Numbered from the stretch's first letter, positions 32,524 through 44,736 are shown. The stretch: DNA of 64,000 nt from Myxocyprinus asiaticus (GCF_019703515.2 NC_059358.1:45952594-46016593), one strand, 5' to 3'. Notes: generated by a model not told the origin, from the sequence alone. Numbers and translations are program-made.

Positions 32524-33678
32524 TAATTCATTGACATGTGAGAAATGTTTCAAGCAGTGACATAGTTACGAATACGTTGGCATGGTTAAGTTTTGAATAT
32601 ATTTCAGAACAAATGACCAAACATACCGTAACCTTTTTGTTGTTTTACTTTAAGCAATGCTTTCACCTTCAAACTAGTCCTATAGCTACTCTTATATACA
32701 GTGTAACTGCAACCTCCACCTGTTTTTAAGATGGCCCATAAGCCAGGAATCTTGTAGGGTTGTCCACCTGCAGAGGCCGACAGTAAAAATGTATCTCCCA
32801 TCAAATATAATGAGTACATTCAGGCAGGAATTATTTGCAGTACAACTGAACACAATCTGTGGAAGCACACAAATGTTTCTGCATCATTTTAGGTGGAAGC
32901 TTTATAAAACCACATGACTTGACCAGCATCTCAAATGAACAGGTCTGCTTCTTGCTTCTCATTAGAGCTCAGCACCTCATCCTGGTCATCCACTGAGGCT
33001 TCTCTCAATGTTTTTCAAGTGTCACATTAATGTGATGGAGAATTCAACTCTCCTTAAATCACTGTCGCCCTTCGACCGCCCATCACAGGCCCACATCCAG
33101 ACTCACAGCAAGAGGAGGGCCATAAAACCAGAGCCCTGTTGAGATGCACCTGATGCTGATTATGCCATAAATCCAGTTTTCTATTGTCCATGCAGCAAGT
33201 GTGCGTGAGGTGCAGATAGGGCACAGCAATCATGTAAGGAGATGTTGTGTGCTGCATTAAACTCAAGAGAGCATCTGTGGACTTACATAGAGATGGGGCT
33301 TTCTTCAGTGCAATGTTCAAACAAGGAATGTGAAGACTAGGAGTACCACAATAAACAAAGGAATCAATTGTACATTTATTAATTAAACAATTTAAATGTT
33401 GCTTATATTGTAATAGTCATTTTACTATTGGAATGCAAATGCAGTTATCAATATTTATACATATAGAGACTATTAATAAACCTGCCATAAAATGACTTAT
33501 ATTCCCCTAATATACAATATTTTATCAATTATAATTATAGTGACATATACATGTATTTCAAATATATACAATATTTCTGCCAAAACACCATAGTTTCTAC
33601 AGTTAGTTACTACCTGCAATGTATTAAGAATGGTGATGTGTGGATTGAAATTAATTAATTAATTAATTAATTACCACT
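32524..33678. other. Intergenic, mostly single-copy
   Basis: 32,930-33,340 is balanced in composition and non-repetitive. A (TTAA)n run lies at 33,649-33,674. No gene is supported. Confidence 0.55.
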
Positions 33679-34236
33679 GTGAATGCCACAATTTGTACCT
33701 GTTTTCAAAGAGCTTTGCATGGAGGCTTTCATATTTCAAGCTGTGTTTACCACAGGACTGCGCAGTGCAAGTGCAGAGCAGGTTCGTCAGCGCTGCTTGA
33801 GAGGGCCGGTCCCGCTCGACTCTCGCGCTGCGGTCAGTGGATGTGTTGCGTGGGATGGCCGGTTTGGCTCTCGCGCTGCAGCCAGTGCACGTTTTTGTTG
33901 TTGCATGGTTTAATCAGGTTGCAGCATTTCCTCATACTTTTGGAGTATTTGGTGTTTTCCATGCACAGCAGTAAATGGCAGTGCTTAATAGATAAGAGTG
34001 GGGTGATTGACTCGTCCAATGCTCGTGCGCCCCACCGGGACACTCGTGCGCCAGATGGCCAGTCCATTGCTGTCAGTGACAGTAGCTCGAGAGCTCTTGA
34101 GCTAAAAATTGTGCTTATCCAAATTCGAATCACTGCCCCAGTGGCAGAAATGGAAAGTGTTTTTGAACATATGAGCTTGTGTGAGCTCCAGTTTCTGGGT
34201 GAAATTTCCACAGAGTGGCACCAAAAGCAAGTCTGA
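33679..34236 (+). other. Unexplained 185-codon open frame, probably not a gene
   Basis: This is the longest open frame outside recognised mobile elements. It lies in a GC-rich patch that contains a roughly 52-bp imperfect tandem duplication (about 33,802-33,890; TCTCGCGCTGC occurs in both units). Two other frames, including the opposite strand, are also long and open here, which suggests low stop density from composition rather than selection. The encoded protein is Cys/Arg/Ser-rich with no domain I know. Confidence 0.2.
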
Positions 34237-34291
34237 GTTGTTTTTAGTTGCAAATGATGTAATACAGTGATGAGGAATGCATATTTTATTA

Positions 34292-34463
34292 ACCATACAC
34301 CCAGGGATTAAATTGAGGCATAACAGTTCTGGCACTTCGGAACTTCTGATTCAAAATAAATAAATAAAAAGCAGGTTTTTTTGGACAACCCATGTCCTTC
34401 ATAAAAGAGTCAAAAAAGCCATGAAACAAACCAACCAGCTTCGAGGTGAATCACAACATTACA
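34292..34463. repeat. 172-bp perfect direct repeat, copy A (probable source)
   Basis: It appears identical, base for base by eye, to 36,955-37,126. No short flanking duplication is seen around this copy. No coding content. Confidence 0.93.
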
Positions 34464-34746
34464 AACTTTGATTTGAAGCAAAAAAATATTTGAAAATCAG
34501 GCAAAAAGATGAAGGTACAAAACTGTGTTCTTTAAGATCCAGTTAAATCAAACTATTTGTTTTTTTTTTTTGCCTCAAGTCCATGTAAGGTCTTCTGTAT
34601 GCTAGTGTACTTCTAAAAGTTGACAAAACTCACTTTCAGCTGATTTTTTCAGTATTTACATTTACAGTCTCTATCTTCTGATTGAAAGGACCCAGGAAAG
34701 TTAATGACGTCACAACGCTGCAAAAAATTGTCCCATCAAATTTGGT

Positions 34747-35009
34747 GGTGTAAGAAACAAATCGATAATTGAAATGCTTTTAACTTTAAATTGTAGCTTC
34801 CGCCCAGCGCTGTATTTCTGTTTGAAATGAACTAACTCTCGCATGACGTTCATTCCTCTGTTCTGTACAATGCGTGCGCTTCTGACTTCTCACGTGAACG
34901 CACCATTGCACTTACATCACTGATGCGTTGACTGCTGGCAGGAAGCGATTTTTTTAAAGTAAATAATGTTTCAATTATTGATTGAAATCGATTGATTGTT
35001 TCTTACACC
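34747..35009. mobile_element. MITE with about 45-60 bp imperfect terminal inverted repeats
   Basis: It starts GGTGTAAGAAACAAATCGAT and ends in the imperfect inverse, with TTGTTTCTTACACC as its last 14 bases. The interior is 263 bp in all and CpG-richer than its surroundings. No clear target duplication is seen. Coding capacity is nil. Confidence 0.6.
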
Positions 35010-36634
35010 AACCTATTGATTTACTTCAGAAGACATTAATTTATCGACTGATATCATGTGGATTACTAGTCAGTAACATTGTCTGGTTTTCAATCAGTGG
35101 AAAAGCAGTCAGACTCGGTATTGAGATCGCTTCACAGTTTCCATGGCTGAACACATTTTAGTGGAAAAAGGGTGTGTGGTTTTGCCAGGCTGTGATGTAA
35201 ACTAACTTTTTAAAAAGGGATGGGCCATTCATCAAGTCCCACCCTAAAGTTTTGTTTCAGCAGGAAATACATCAACACGCCAAAGAAAACTGCTCTCATC
35301 AAGGCACTTCACGGGGACTTCACAGTGCGTCATTGGGAGTGGTTGTTTGACGCGATTCTCTGATTGAAGGACATTTTCCCTTCTTGGACAAGGATATTTA
35401 GTTCTTCAACAGAAATTCACCGGACTCAGACTGTTGCTCTCTATTAGTGTTTTTCAAAGTTTTTTTAAAAAAATTCACATGTGGCACTATTGTTATGTAT
35501 AAGGCAGTATTAAAGAGCAGCACTTCCATGTCATCAGCCAAAATTCTGTGCTTAGTAGCCTATAGTGTATAAAAACAGGTAAGTTTCTCACCCTGAACAT
35601 TCCTGGAGTTCACACTGACCCTGAAACACACTGATGCAGGACAGATCGTAATTGAAATTTATTTCACATCATCCGCTCACTTCTCCAGACAGATATTGTA
35701 CAAGCAGAGCTTCACTTTGCTCTCCCTTAAACATTTATGACAGTGGAATCAGTCATTTAGAGGCCAAAATTATTTGGAACTCATTTTTATTTTCACTGAC
35801 AAAATAAGAAGAATTGGCATAGGCAGCGGTTAGCATCATAACACGTGATCATTCTGAGCCTGAGACAAAAAACAACTCTTCTCTTCTTCAGATAAGCAGA
35901 TGAAAAGTTATGATTTCAATAAAGTTATCTTTAATCTATTTGTATTAGAAGTTATTATCTGAAAAAAAAACGATTGTGTGTTATTAATAGTTTTACTAAC
36001 AGAATGCCAGTGTGACATCAGACTGTTTCAGGGTATTCAAAATTGATTGAGAATGAAGTTATTGCTTTTTAAAGTTTCTAGTGTTTAAATTATGTGCAAA
36101 TAGGCAGAATCTGAATATTTAAATATGAGTCGGTTCTGTACTGTTTATGAGAACAGAAACCTTTAAAACATTTAAAGAAGTGTCGCATAGCAAGAGTATT
36201 ATAAGAAAAAGCAGATTTTATTTCATTACAAATCAACGTAATTTAGATTTCTGATTTATTTTTTTATTTTTTTTGAAAACTTCTCTGTTCTTCACTTTTC
36301 ACTTTAATATAATTTGCTCAGAGGTCAGATTACTGACCATTTGTTGTATTTAGACATTAGAGAGCTGTTAAGCAAAGTTTATTTTATATTTCATATTTCA
36401 TATATCCCACACTCACTAATCCATTAGTTTTACTGTAAAATCTATTTGAAAAATTGTGCATCTCTTTTTGTGAATACTTAAACATGTCAATGTACCCTTA
36501 GATAGGGCTTTAGATAAAAAATTTGCTTCATGTGGTAACTTCAAAAATAATTGGTTTTATTTAAGTCAGTTATTATTTAAAATAACTGAATCAACCTAAC
36601 TACAGTATATTACTGAATATCAGTGAGAGTCATT
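35010..36634. other. Intergenic, no recognisable gene
   Basis: AT-rich with scattered A/T runs; 35,019-35,070 has a weak match to the foldback-MITE arm. Nothing else is callable. Confidence 0.5.
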
Positions 36635-36830
36635 TTTAATGTAATAGTTCACCCAAAAATTCTGTCATTATTTACTCACCCACGCTTTACACATGTATGC
36701 TGCTACAGAATTATTTCTGTGGAATACAAAAGAAAATCTTAACATAAATGCATAATAAAAGCATTTTAGAGGTAGCCCAATGACTTGTGTGCTATATTTC
36801 AAGACTTCTGATGCTTTTTAAGATTTACGC
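36635..36830 (+). repeat. Foldback-MITE (Angel-like) single arm
   Basis: TAATAGTTCACCCAAAAATT followed by TTTACTCACCC and a GTGGAATACAAAAGAAAATCT block, ending in TTCAAGACTTCTGATGC. It corresponds to the left arm at 801-1,060. Confidence 0.7.
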
Positions 36831-36932
36831 ATTTAAATTTTATAACAAATTTGAATTGAATCTTTAACTAAAATTTGATTAACAACACTTAAATATTTTA
36901 ATTTGTTAAAGATTACACTGTTGAATTTGATG

Positions 36933-37150
36933 AGAATTTATTAAATTAAAATACACCATACACCCAGGGATTAAATTGAGGCATAACAGTTCTGGCACTT
37001 CGGAACTTCTGATTCAAAATAAATAAATAAAAAGCAGGTTTTTTTGGACAACCCATGTCCTTCATAAAAGAGTCAAAAAAGCCATGAAACAAACCAACCA
37101 GCTTCGAGGTGAATCACAACATTACATTACAGAATTTATTAAATTAAAAT
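36933..37150. repeat. 172-bp perfect repeat, copy B, in a 20-bp target duplication
   Basis: Copy B is 36,955-37,126. It is flanked directly by AGAATTTATTAAATTAAAAT at 36,933-36,952 and again at 37,131-37,150. The sequence was therefore inserted here with a 20-bp duplication of the target. Only 2 and 4 extra bases lie between the repeat and the flanks. Confidence 0.9.
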
Positions 37151-37625
37151 GTGTAAATCTTAAAAATTGGCTTTTTTTCGTGTTCATTTTTTACTGAAAC
37201 ATCACTTTAACTGTCACGTCAGGTAGAAACTGCTCCTTAGAGAAACAACTGCTTGTTTTGACTTTATACAGTATACATTTAAAGCTTCATGAACAATTTA
37301 AAATTATTATTCTTTTTTATTTTATTTTATTATTTACATTTTTTTTACTGTTAAAGAAATGCCCAGGTGTAAGAAAAAGTCATTAGGGATCCTGAGCACA
37401 CATTTATTACTATGTACCAGTACATATATCTGGATTCAAGACACATCTGAACAAAACGTGAAACACACCTGTCTTTCCAGGTAAAAGCTCAGCTCTGTCT
37501 CAGTGCTCTCGACTCTATGTGCCGAGCTAAAAACTATGAGACTATGAATAAGCCAGATTTACACCTATAATATTAAAAAAATCAAACCAAAACAAAGAAC
37601 GTTTGTTTCAGGCAAAACTAGTCCA

Positions 37626-38342
37626 GTCAGTTTGTGCATTTCTTATCTGCCAGTGAAAATAGTTCTAAAGAGGGCAACGTCTTAAGCAAATCTCAGCTTT
37701 CTGCACTGCTCTCACACAAACGAAATTTCACAGACCACATCTCAAAGACCACAAGATCATGTAGATTTACACTCTACAGTATCAGGAAGATAATACCCTT
37801 CCTCTCTGAACATGCCACACAAATTCTTGTTCAGTCACTTGTCATAACTAGACTGGACTACTGTAATGCTCTCATTGCAGGCCTCCCTGCATGTGCAATT
37901 AGACCCCTGCAAATGATCCAGAATGCAGCAGCACGTCTGGTCTTTAATCAACCAAAGAGAGTGCATGTTACACCACTCCTTGTCTCTCTTCACTGGCTGC
38001 CGGTTGATGCACGTATCAAGTTCAAGGCTCTGATGCTGGCATAAAGAACAGTCACTAGGTCTGCTCCAGCATACCTAAAATAATTTCTGCAGAGCTATGT
38101 GCCCACTAGAAGCCTGCGGTCGGCTAAGGAACGTCGCCTTGTTGCACCAACACAAAGAGGCACCAAAACACTTTCCCGGAATTTCAGCTTCATCATAACA
38201 CATTGGTGGAATGACCTTCCCAACTCCATCCGTGAAGCTCACTCACGTTCTATCTTCAAAAATACAGCTAAAAACACATCTTTTCCATGAGCACTTAACC
38301 AGTCACAAAAAAAATAAATAAATAAAAAAATAAAAAATTTTT
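37626..38342 (+). pseudogene. LINE (CR1/L2-like) RT C-terminal fragment
   Basis: Frame 37,634-38,044 carries FTDHISKTTRSCRFTLYSIR, then LVITRLDYCNALIAGLPA and IQNAAARLVFNQPKRVHVTP, followed by LLVSLHWLPVDARIKFKAL. A stop interrupts at 38,042. The continuation at 38,099-38,290 reads SLRSAKERRLVAPTQRGTK and WWNDLPNSIREA. This is the C-terminal end of a very common fish LINE polyprotein. An A-rich tail at 38,309-38,342 marks the 3' end, so the copy is 5'-truncated and + oriented. Confidence 0.88.
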
Positions 38343-38412
38343 TTATCAACAAATCAGTTGAGTTAATGTTTTAATGACTCAAAACATAAAATATGTTCAT
38401 CTGTTTCAGGGT

Positions 38413-38839
38413 TGTGTGTGTTTGTTTATGTTTTTCATGTCTTTTATTTTGAAAGTTTAGTTCCTGTTCCTGTTTCATGTCATGTGGTTCCCTGGTCATG
38501 TGATTTCATGTTTCCCTCCATGTTCATGTGTCTTGCTTTCATTGGTTTATTGTCTTGTTACCTTGTTATCAGTTCTGTCTTGTCATTGGTTATCATTGTC
38601 ATGTTTCTCCCTTGTCCATGTATTTAAGCCTCATGTTTGCCATTGTCCAGTGTCAAGTATTGTGTTAATGTAACATTGTTTGGTTTTCAAGTCAAGCCAA
38701 GTCAAGTTCATGTTTAATGTTTTGTTCACATTTGGATTTACTATTTTTTGGATATCACATTTGTAGTAAATTGCACTTGGGTTCTTCACATCATCTCGTC
38801 TTTGTCTGCCTGTCATTGTTACTGCCAGCCATTGTTACA
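38413..38839 (+). repeat. Solo LTR (Gypsy-type)
   Basis: It starts approximately TGTGTGTTTGTTTATG and ends CATTGTTACA at 38,839. A TATTTAAGCC core-promoter-like string lies near 38,620. The sequence has the TTCATGT/CCTTGTT-rich texture of common fish Gypsy LTRs. There is no internal region, and no target duplication could be settled. The left boundary is uncertain. Confidence 0.6.
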
Positions 38840-39950
38840 ATTTGTCACCACCTATGTATGTAAATATGCAATATCCAGAAATTGTCACTAAATGGAAAGA
38901 GATCTAGATGAACAATGAATCAAAATTCCCATCACTATATGGAAAGCCACGAACACAGAGAAGCAGGGTTATACAAAAAGTGAAGCATCCCAGTGCTATT
39001 GGACCAATATATAAGCACTTCTGGAATGCCTGTCATCCAATCAGATTCGAGGACTGGAACTAACTGTTGTATAATGTAGACCCTCATGCTGTACAGCTCT
39101 ACAGTGGACTAACTGGACAATATTGGTCTCATTGTAAAAACAAAACAAAAAATAATCCCCCAATTAAAAACAAAAGATTCCAATAATTCATAAATAATAT
39201 TTTTTTGCAGGTGGCGCTCTCACACAGCTGAACACGCGCCATGTGCACATCCATAGACATTCAGTCTATTTTGTATTCCCACAACCCTCCCAACAGTTTT
39301 GTCAAATTTCTTGTCCTCTGAGTGGACTAGAAAATTAATCAAGGCGTCGTTGGACCCTGAAATCCTCAGCTTTCATTTTAACATTTTTATCAGTCCAATA
39401 GTTAAATTTAGAAAATCTAGTCAAAATTTGTCATTTTGCTGATGATTTGTTTATTATGCTTTTTCTGCTGGACTTTTGGATTATTTAGCCAAGCAAGACA
39501 AGTAGAAAATGGCTCATTTGGAAGAACTCAGCCAAAGGTATGAGCTGATATAGAGTTTGTGGATACTTGGGACTTAAAGAAGCAGTGATTGGAGCAGACA
39601 TGAGACATTTGACTTTGTTGTCTTAGAGAGATCATGTTTCACATTGTGATTCTTTTGATGACCATTTGAACTGTGGTGTTCTCCCATCCAGTTCTCAAGT
39701 TCCATGAGTCCTCATGTCCCCAAAGATTTATAAATGTAGAAGTTCTGAGCTTTCTTCTGCAGCCGCATCTGAGTCCATGATTGATTTCTGCCGGAATCGA
39801 CCCTATCTTCATCAGAACTCCAGACCATCGACACAGCACACAACAAAGACTTTCTATGAACCAAGCCAAAGGACTTCCAAGCAACGTGCAAGGACAAACC
39901 TCTAGACTTTCGCTAAAAGCTGGTGTTTTATTATATAATTAGGGCAACCT
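38840..39950. other. Intergenic, no gene
   Basis: 38,960-39,080 (TTATACAA...GTTGTATAAT) may be a small inverted-repeat element. The rest is unremarkable. Confidence 0.45.
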
Positions 39951-40408
39951 GGGGCCTGGGTAGCTCAGTGGTAAAATACACTGGCTACCACCCCTGGAGT
40001 TCGCTAGTTCGCTAGTTAGAATCCCAGGGTGTGCTGAGTGACTCCAGCCAGGTCTCCTAAGCAACCAAATTGGCCCGGTTGCTAGGGAGGGTAGAGTCAC
40101 ATGGGGTAACCTCCTCGTGGTCGATATAATGAGGTTCGTTCTCGGTGGGGCACGTGGGGAGTTGAGCGTGGTTGCTGTGGTGGATGGGTGGTTCGTTCTC
40201 AGTGGGGCGCGTGGGGAGTTGAGCGTGGTTGCCGTGGTGGATGGGTGGTTCGTTCTCGGTGGGGCACGTAGGGAGTTGAGCGTGGTTGCCATTGTGGATG
40301 GCATGAAGCCTCCACACGTGCTATGTCTCTGTGACAATGCACTCAACAAGCCAGGTGATAAGATGCGCGGGTTGACGGTCTCAGACGTGGAGGCCTCCGC
40401 CACCCGGA
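39951..40408 (+). mobile_element. tRNA-headed SINE, with internal 57-bp triplication
   Basis: The head has box A (TAGCTCAGTGGTA, about 39,961) and box B (CTAGTTAGAATCCC, about 40,013), as in a tRNA-derived pol III promoter. The body has TCCTAAGCAACCAAATTGGC, then CCCGGTTGCTAGGGAGGGTA, and ends CGCCACCCGGAC. The same SINE is present full-length and inverted at 52,862-53,310. Three 57-bp units start at 40,133, 40,190 and 40,247; the other copy has one. Confidence 0.88.
40133..40303. repeat. Three tandem 57-bp units inside the SINE
   Basis: Each unit starts GGTTCGTTCTC and contains AGTTGAGCGTGGTTGC; units differ at few positions. The period is a multiple of three, which keeps frames open through the block. 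Confidence 0.95.
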
Positions 40409-41399
40409 CTAAGGAAAATCACTACTAAACATTAATTCCTTCAAAATTCCCTAACTTAAGTATTAATTCCCTTATTGAGCTAACTTCCTTACATATGTCT
40501 ATTTTAGTGCTATTTGAAAAACTTTATATTCATATTTATATTTCGACATCATTACCGCTAGTGGGCGCTCATTTGCGATGTGGAGGTTTTCAGGTCTTAT
40601 CTTGTTATTTTATGTAACAAATGCAAAAGTGATGGAGATCTATAAAAAAGATTCTAAGCTTTCAGATGATTCACGCAACAGTTTTGTGAATATTGTGGAC
40701 AAAACTTGTCGCATTGTGTCTAGATAAGACACAGTCTAAGACAGGTTAAAGGAAAAAATATAGCGCTAAGGAAGCAAATTTCAGTCCTTTCTGGCTTTAA
40801 TGTGGCCCTCTGAGATCATCTTATTCCAGAGCTGATTCAAACATTGCTTCATATAATGTGTTAGAAAACAATCGCTTGGCCAGATCAGTAGTTTTATTCG
40901 CATCACCGCAGCCCTTTGCAGCACTGACACACCTTTTCTATTCTGGCTAAATAGCCAGTTGCTCTCATTTCGATGTCTTCCATGCCCACTTACCTCACCT
41001 CAACTGCCCAAACTCTCTTTATCTTTCATTCTAACTCAAGTCTTCCTTTCTCATCTGCGGTCTAACTTTGTTCTTATTTTAGAAACAGTGTGTTTCGATG
41101 GCTATTGCTCAGTAGCTTATACTGTAAATGGCCATAACATTGATAACATCTGCTAATGTCCCAAAATATCTGAAGAAGCATCTAAATGTGGATCGTATCT
41201 GTTATATATTGGATCTTATTTAAAACTGTGTCTCCCTTCACTGACTGTGCATTCTGTAGTTACTGGCAGCATGTCACTTTGTTTAGATATATAAAACTGT
41301 TCAGATATATATTTAAGAAATTCAGCAGAAAAGGTTTAAAGGGCTTGTATCAAATTCTCACATCAGGAATAACATTTTCTCCAGTCTTATGAAAGAAAC
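40409..41399. other. Intergenic, no recognisable feature
   Basis: Single-copy-looking DNA without supported frames or repeats. Confidence 0.55.
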
Positions 41400-42318
41400 C
41401 CTCCCAATAGGTTTTGCTTTCCATTGAAAGGGTTTGCATTCCCTCGCAATACATTTTTAAAATGTAACGTTACCTCACAATAAGTTTTGCATTCCCTCGC
41501 AACAGTCTGCTTTACATTGTAATAAGTTTTGTCTTCTATCGCAATAAGTTTTGAGTTCCCTCAAAATATGCTTTGTGTTCCCTCACAGTAGTTTCCATTT
41601 CCTGGCAATAAGTTTTCTTCCCTTGCAGAAAGTTTTGCATTCCCTGGCAATAGTTTGTGTTCCCTTGCAATAAATTTTGCATTCCCTCACTATACATTTT
41701 GCGTTACTTCACAATAAGTTTTGCGTACTATCGCAAAAAGTTTTGTTCCCTTGCAGTAAGTTTTGCATTCCCTTACAATAGTTTTAGTTCCATTATAATA
41801 CGTTTTGAGTTTGCTCGCAACAGTTTGTATTCCCTCGCAATAGTTTGCATTCTCTTGCAATAAGTTTTGTGTTAAATCGCAAAAAGTTTTGTTCCCTCTC
41901 AAAAAGTTTTGCTTTCTATCCCAATACGTTTTCTTTCCTCGCAATAAGTTTGGTCTTCCCTTGCAAGACTTTGCATTCCCTCACAAATACATTTTGTGTA
42001 CTATCACAAAAAGTTTTCTTCCCTTGCAAAAGGTTTTGCGTTCCCTCAAAATATGTTTTGTGTTCTGTCACAGTAGATTTATGCATTCTTTCACAATGTT
42101 TTGCGTTTCCTTATAATAAGTTTGCATTCCCTCACAACAGTTTGCATTCCCTTGTAATAACTTTTGAGTTTCCTCGCAATACACTTTGCCTTCCCTTGCA
42201 ATAAGTTTTCTGTTCCATCACAATAAGTTTTGCATTCCCTTGCAACAAATTTTGTGTTTCCCCACAGTAAGTTTATCTATCTCTGTAAATAGTTTGTGTT
42301 CTCTTGCAACACCTTTAT
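41400..42318. repeat. Degenerate minisatellite, about 22-26 bp unit
   Basis: Some three to four dozen diverged copies of an AAGTTTTGCATTCCCTCGCAAT-like unit. The open frames through it are by-products of the repeat. A short second array of the same unit lies at 44,578-44,665. Both arrays end in a CCTTTATCCA string. Confidence 0.9.
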
Positions 42319-42409
42319 CCATCCCCTACAAAGATTATCAAGAAATTAATGGAATTATTAAATTTGCCATGGTTTTACTACAGTAATCACAGTTGAACTA
42401 TCGTATTTG

Positions 42410-42700
42410 ATCCGTTTCTCACCCACAATTATCATATCACTTCTCAAGACATTGATTAAACCACTGGAGTCTTATGGATTACTTTTAGGCTGCCTTTGTG
42501 TGCCTTTTGGAGCTTCAAAGTTCTGGCCACTCTTCACTTGCATTGTTTGGACCTACAGAGCTGAAATATTCTTCTAAAAATCTTCATTTGTGTTCTGTAG
42601 AAGAAAGAAAGTCATACACATCTAGGAATGGCATGAGGGTGAGTAAATAATTAGAGAATTTTAATTTTTTTAGTGAATTATTCCTTTAAAGCTGAAAAAA
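42410..42700 (-). repeat. Foldback-MITE (Angel-like) single arm
   Basis: GATCCGTTTCTCACCCACA..., then CATTGATTAAACCACTGGAG, TTCATTTGTGTTCTGTAGAAG, ATGGCATGAGGGTGAGTAAA, ending in GTGAATTATTCCTTTAAAG. It matches 1,190-1,463 and 55,540-55,835. Confidence 0.8.
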
Positions 42701-44290
42701 CAAAACAAAAAAAAAACGCCTTTACGAACATCAACCATGGTTTCACTATAGTTAACCTGCAGTAACAATGTAACCATTTGTTTGTGACAATATGTTTTCT
42801 TATTGACTAAACAAAGGATCTTTCTGCTGCATTTGTTTTTTCCTGTTTATCATTTTTTCTAGTTTACTGAGCCTAGAGCTGTTACAAATATACCACACTG
42901 GCAACTGTGATCAGTTGTACAAACAGCTCTTATTTTGCAGGTGTTTGCAGCATTACCTGATATACATAATTCCTTTAGTGATTCAGGCACTACTATGCAA
43001 GCATGATGTACAAATAAACATAAAAATATACCCCCATAGTAAACATGGTCATACAAAATAGCCAGTTTGCTGTTAAACATTTTTAACAATGCTTTAGAAA
43101 GATTATAAACAAATCAAAAATCTATAACAGACAATTATTTAAATACTTTCATTTGAATAATTGAATTACCATAAAGTGATCACCCCAATTTATTGATTAA
43201 TGGTCATGTCTTGTGAGTTATAAGAATTATCCAGTGTAATTTGAGGGAAAATAAGAGAGACATTTTTTTTAGGCTTCCTTTGATACAACATATTAATAAT
43301 TAATTTGAATTTTTAGCATTAAGAACAGCAACTGCTTTACAACTTTCAATGAGTTACAGGTACAAGGCTTGTGTCTCAATACAGAAAGAAAGACCCTATG
43401 CTCTCCTGCTTATTTACCGTCCACCACCTCAGCGTTCATATGTAATGTGAAATTAAAGTCTTCTTCACAGTCTATAATTAGTTGACCCTGACAATAATTA
43501 GAAATGCTCTGTACGGTGCCACTTCATATTAAACTGAATGGGACATTCTCTTTCATTTTCTGCTTCTGAACATTAGACCATATAATAGGCTGAATGATAC
43601 AGGGGCAGAAAGAGAGTCACCATGTGCAAACCTTCAGAGGAGGAGAAAATAGAGTGCTAATAACTGACCAATCAGCATGAGGTTTGAGGCTACAGCAGAA
43701 TACTTGAAGTAGAAGCATTCTATTGAATATTGATCTTTCTACTTTGGAATATTCACAGGTGTAGTATAATGCTTATTATAGGTATGTGAACGGGTGGTCC
43801 AGTAAGGTTACTTAGCAACATCAGCATGACCTAATTAATATTCATGCAATGTCATGATGTCACAAGCAGCCAGTCAACAGCCCCCGAGTTGAAGACTAGC
43901 CTGAAGGCAAAGCGGTTAGAAGCCTTTTTGATCGTATATTTTATTTTAAATTCAAGTTGCTGTGAGACTTGTGACTTCATTTAAAAGCATTGCGGAGTAA
44001 TGTGCCTCTACCTTCAAAGAAATGTCAGAAATAGCACATTTAAAAAGCATCTTTCTTAACTTTAGGTTGACAGGTAACTCTCTTAGTGCATTTCATTTGA
44101 GAGTAATGGTTACAGAAATGGCAAAGGTGGAGAAAATAATTCTTCAATCCTCACAAATCCTTCAGGGAAAGTGATCTTTACCGTGATGTTGATGTATTCA
44201 ACAACAAGTATGTGTTTGATGTACAGTGGCATTAGTTAAACAGTTCCTAATTAAAAAAAAAAAGTCTGAAATAAAAAAGCTTTTAAGCAC
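42701..44290. other. Intergenic, mostly single-copy
   Basis: 43,540-43,910 is balanced and non-repetitive, so it could hold a regulatory element. 42,860-42,890 resembles 46,905-46,925 (GAGCCTAG(A/G)GCTGTTACA). No gene is supported. Confidence 0.5.
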
Positions 44291-44293
44291 CCT

Positions 44294-44295
44294 AA

Positions 44296-44367
<72 letters not shown>
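44294..44367. repeat. (A)n(TA)n microsatellite
   Basis: About 18 A followed by about 28 TA units. A separate poly(T) run lies at 44,487-44,506. Confidence 0.97.
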
Positions 44368-44370
<3 letters not shown>

Positions 44371-44577
44371 AAAGCAGTGAAGTCACAAAATATTCCTATG
44401 GATGATGTACACTTAAAAATTACAATTTCATCTAAAACAGCTAATAAGCTTTTGTTTACCTGTAAGGTGGTGTTGTTTTCTTAGTTTCTTTTTTTTTTTT
44501 TTTTTTAAATAAAAGCTTACTTTAAAGGGGTCTATATCTATGGAGCCTCTTAGAGGACAGGGATGGAATTTATTTTT

Positions 44578-44700
44578 TGAAATTGTTTTGCACTCCTTCA
44601 AAAAAGGTTTTGTGTTCTCTCGCAATAGTTTGCATTCCCTCACAATTATTTTAGGTTCCATCACTATACCTTTATCCAAGCCATATAATACAGGAAAACC
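44578..44700. repeat. Short array of the 41,400 minisatellite unit
   Basis: About five units of the TTTTG(C/T)(A/G)TTCCCTC(G/A)CAAT type, followed by CCTTTATCCA. Confidence 0.8.
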
Positions 44701-44736
44701 ATATCTATGGTGTGTAAACTATGGTAATATTAGCCT

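Noticed and set aside
39951..40030. Possible tRNA gene
   Set aside because: It is the tRNA-derived head of a SINE; it cannot form a full cloverleaf and the body continues with SINE sequence.
41657..42204. Overlapping 68-119 codon frames with periodic Phe/Ser/Leu content
   Set aside because: By-products of the minisatellite; the periodicity follows the DNA unit.
41400..42318. Possible CRISPR-like array
   Set aside because: Units are contiguous and degenerate without distinct spacers, and the genome is a vertebrate's.
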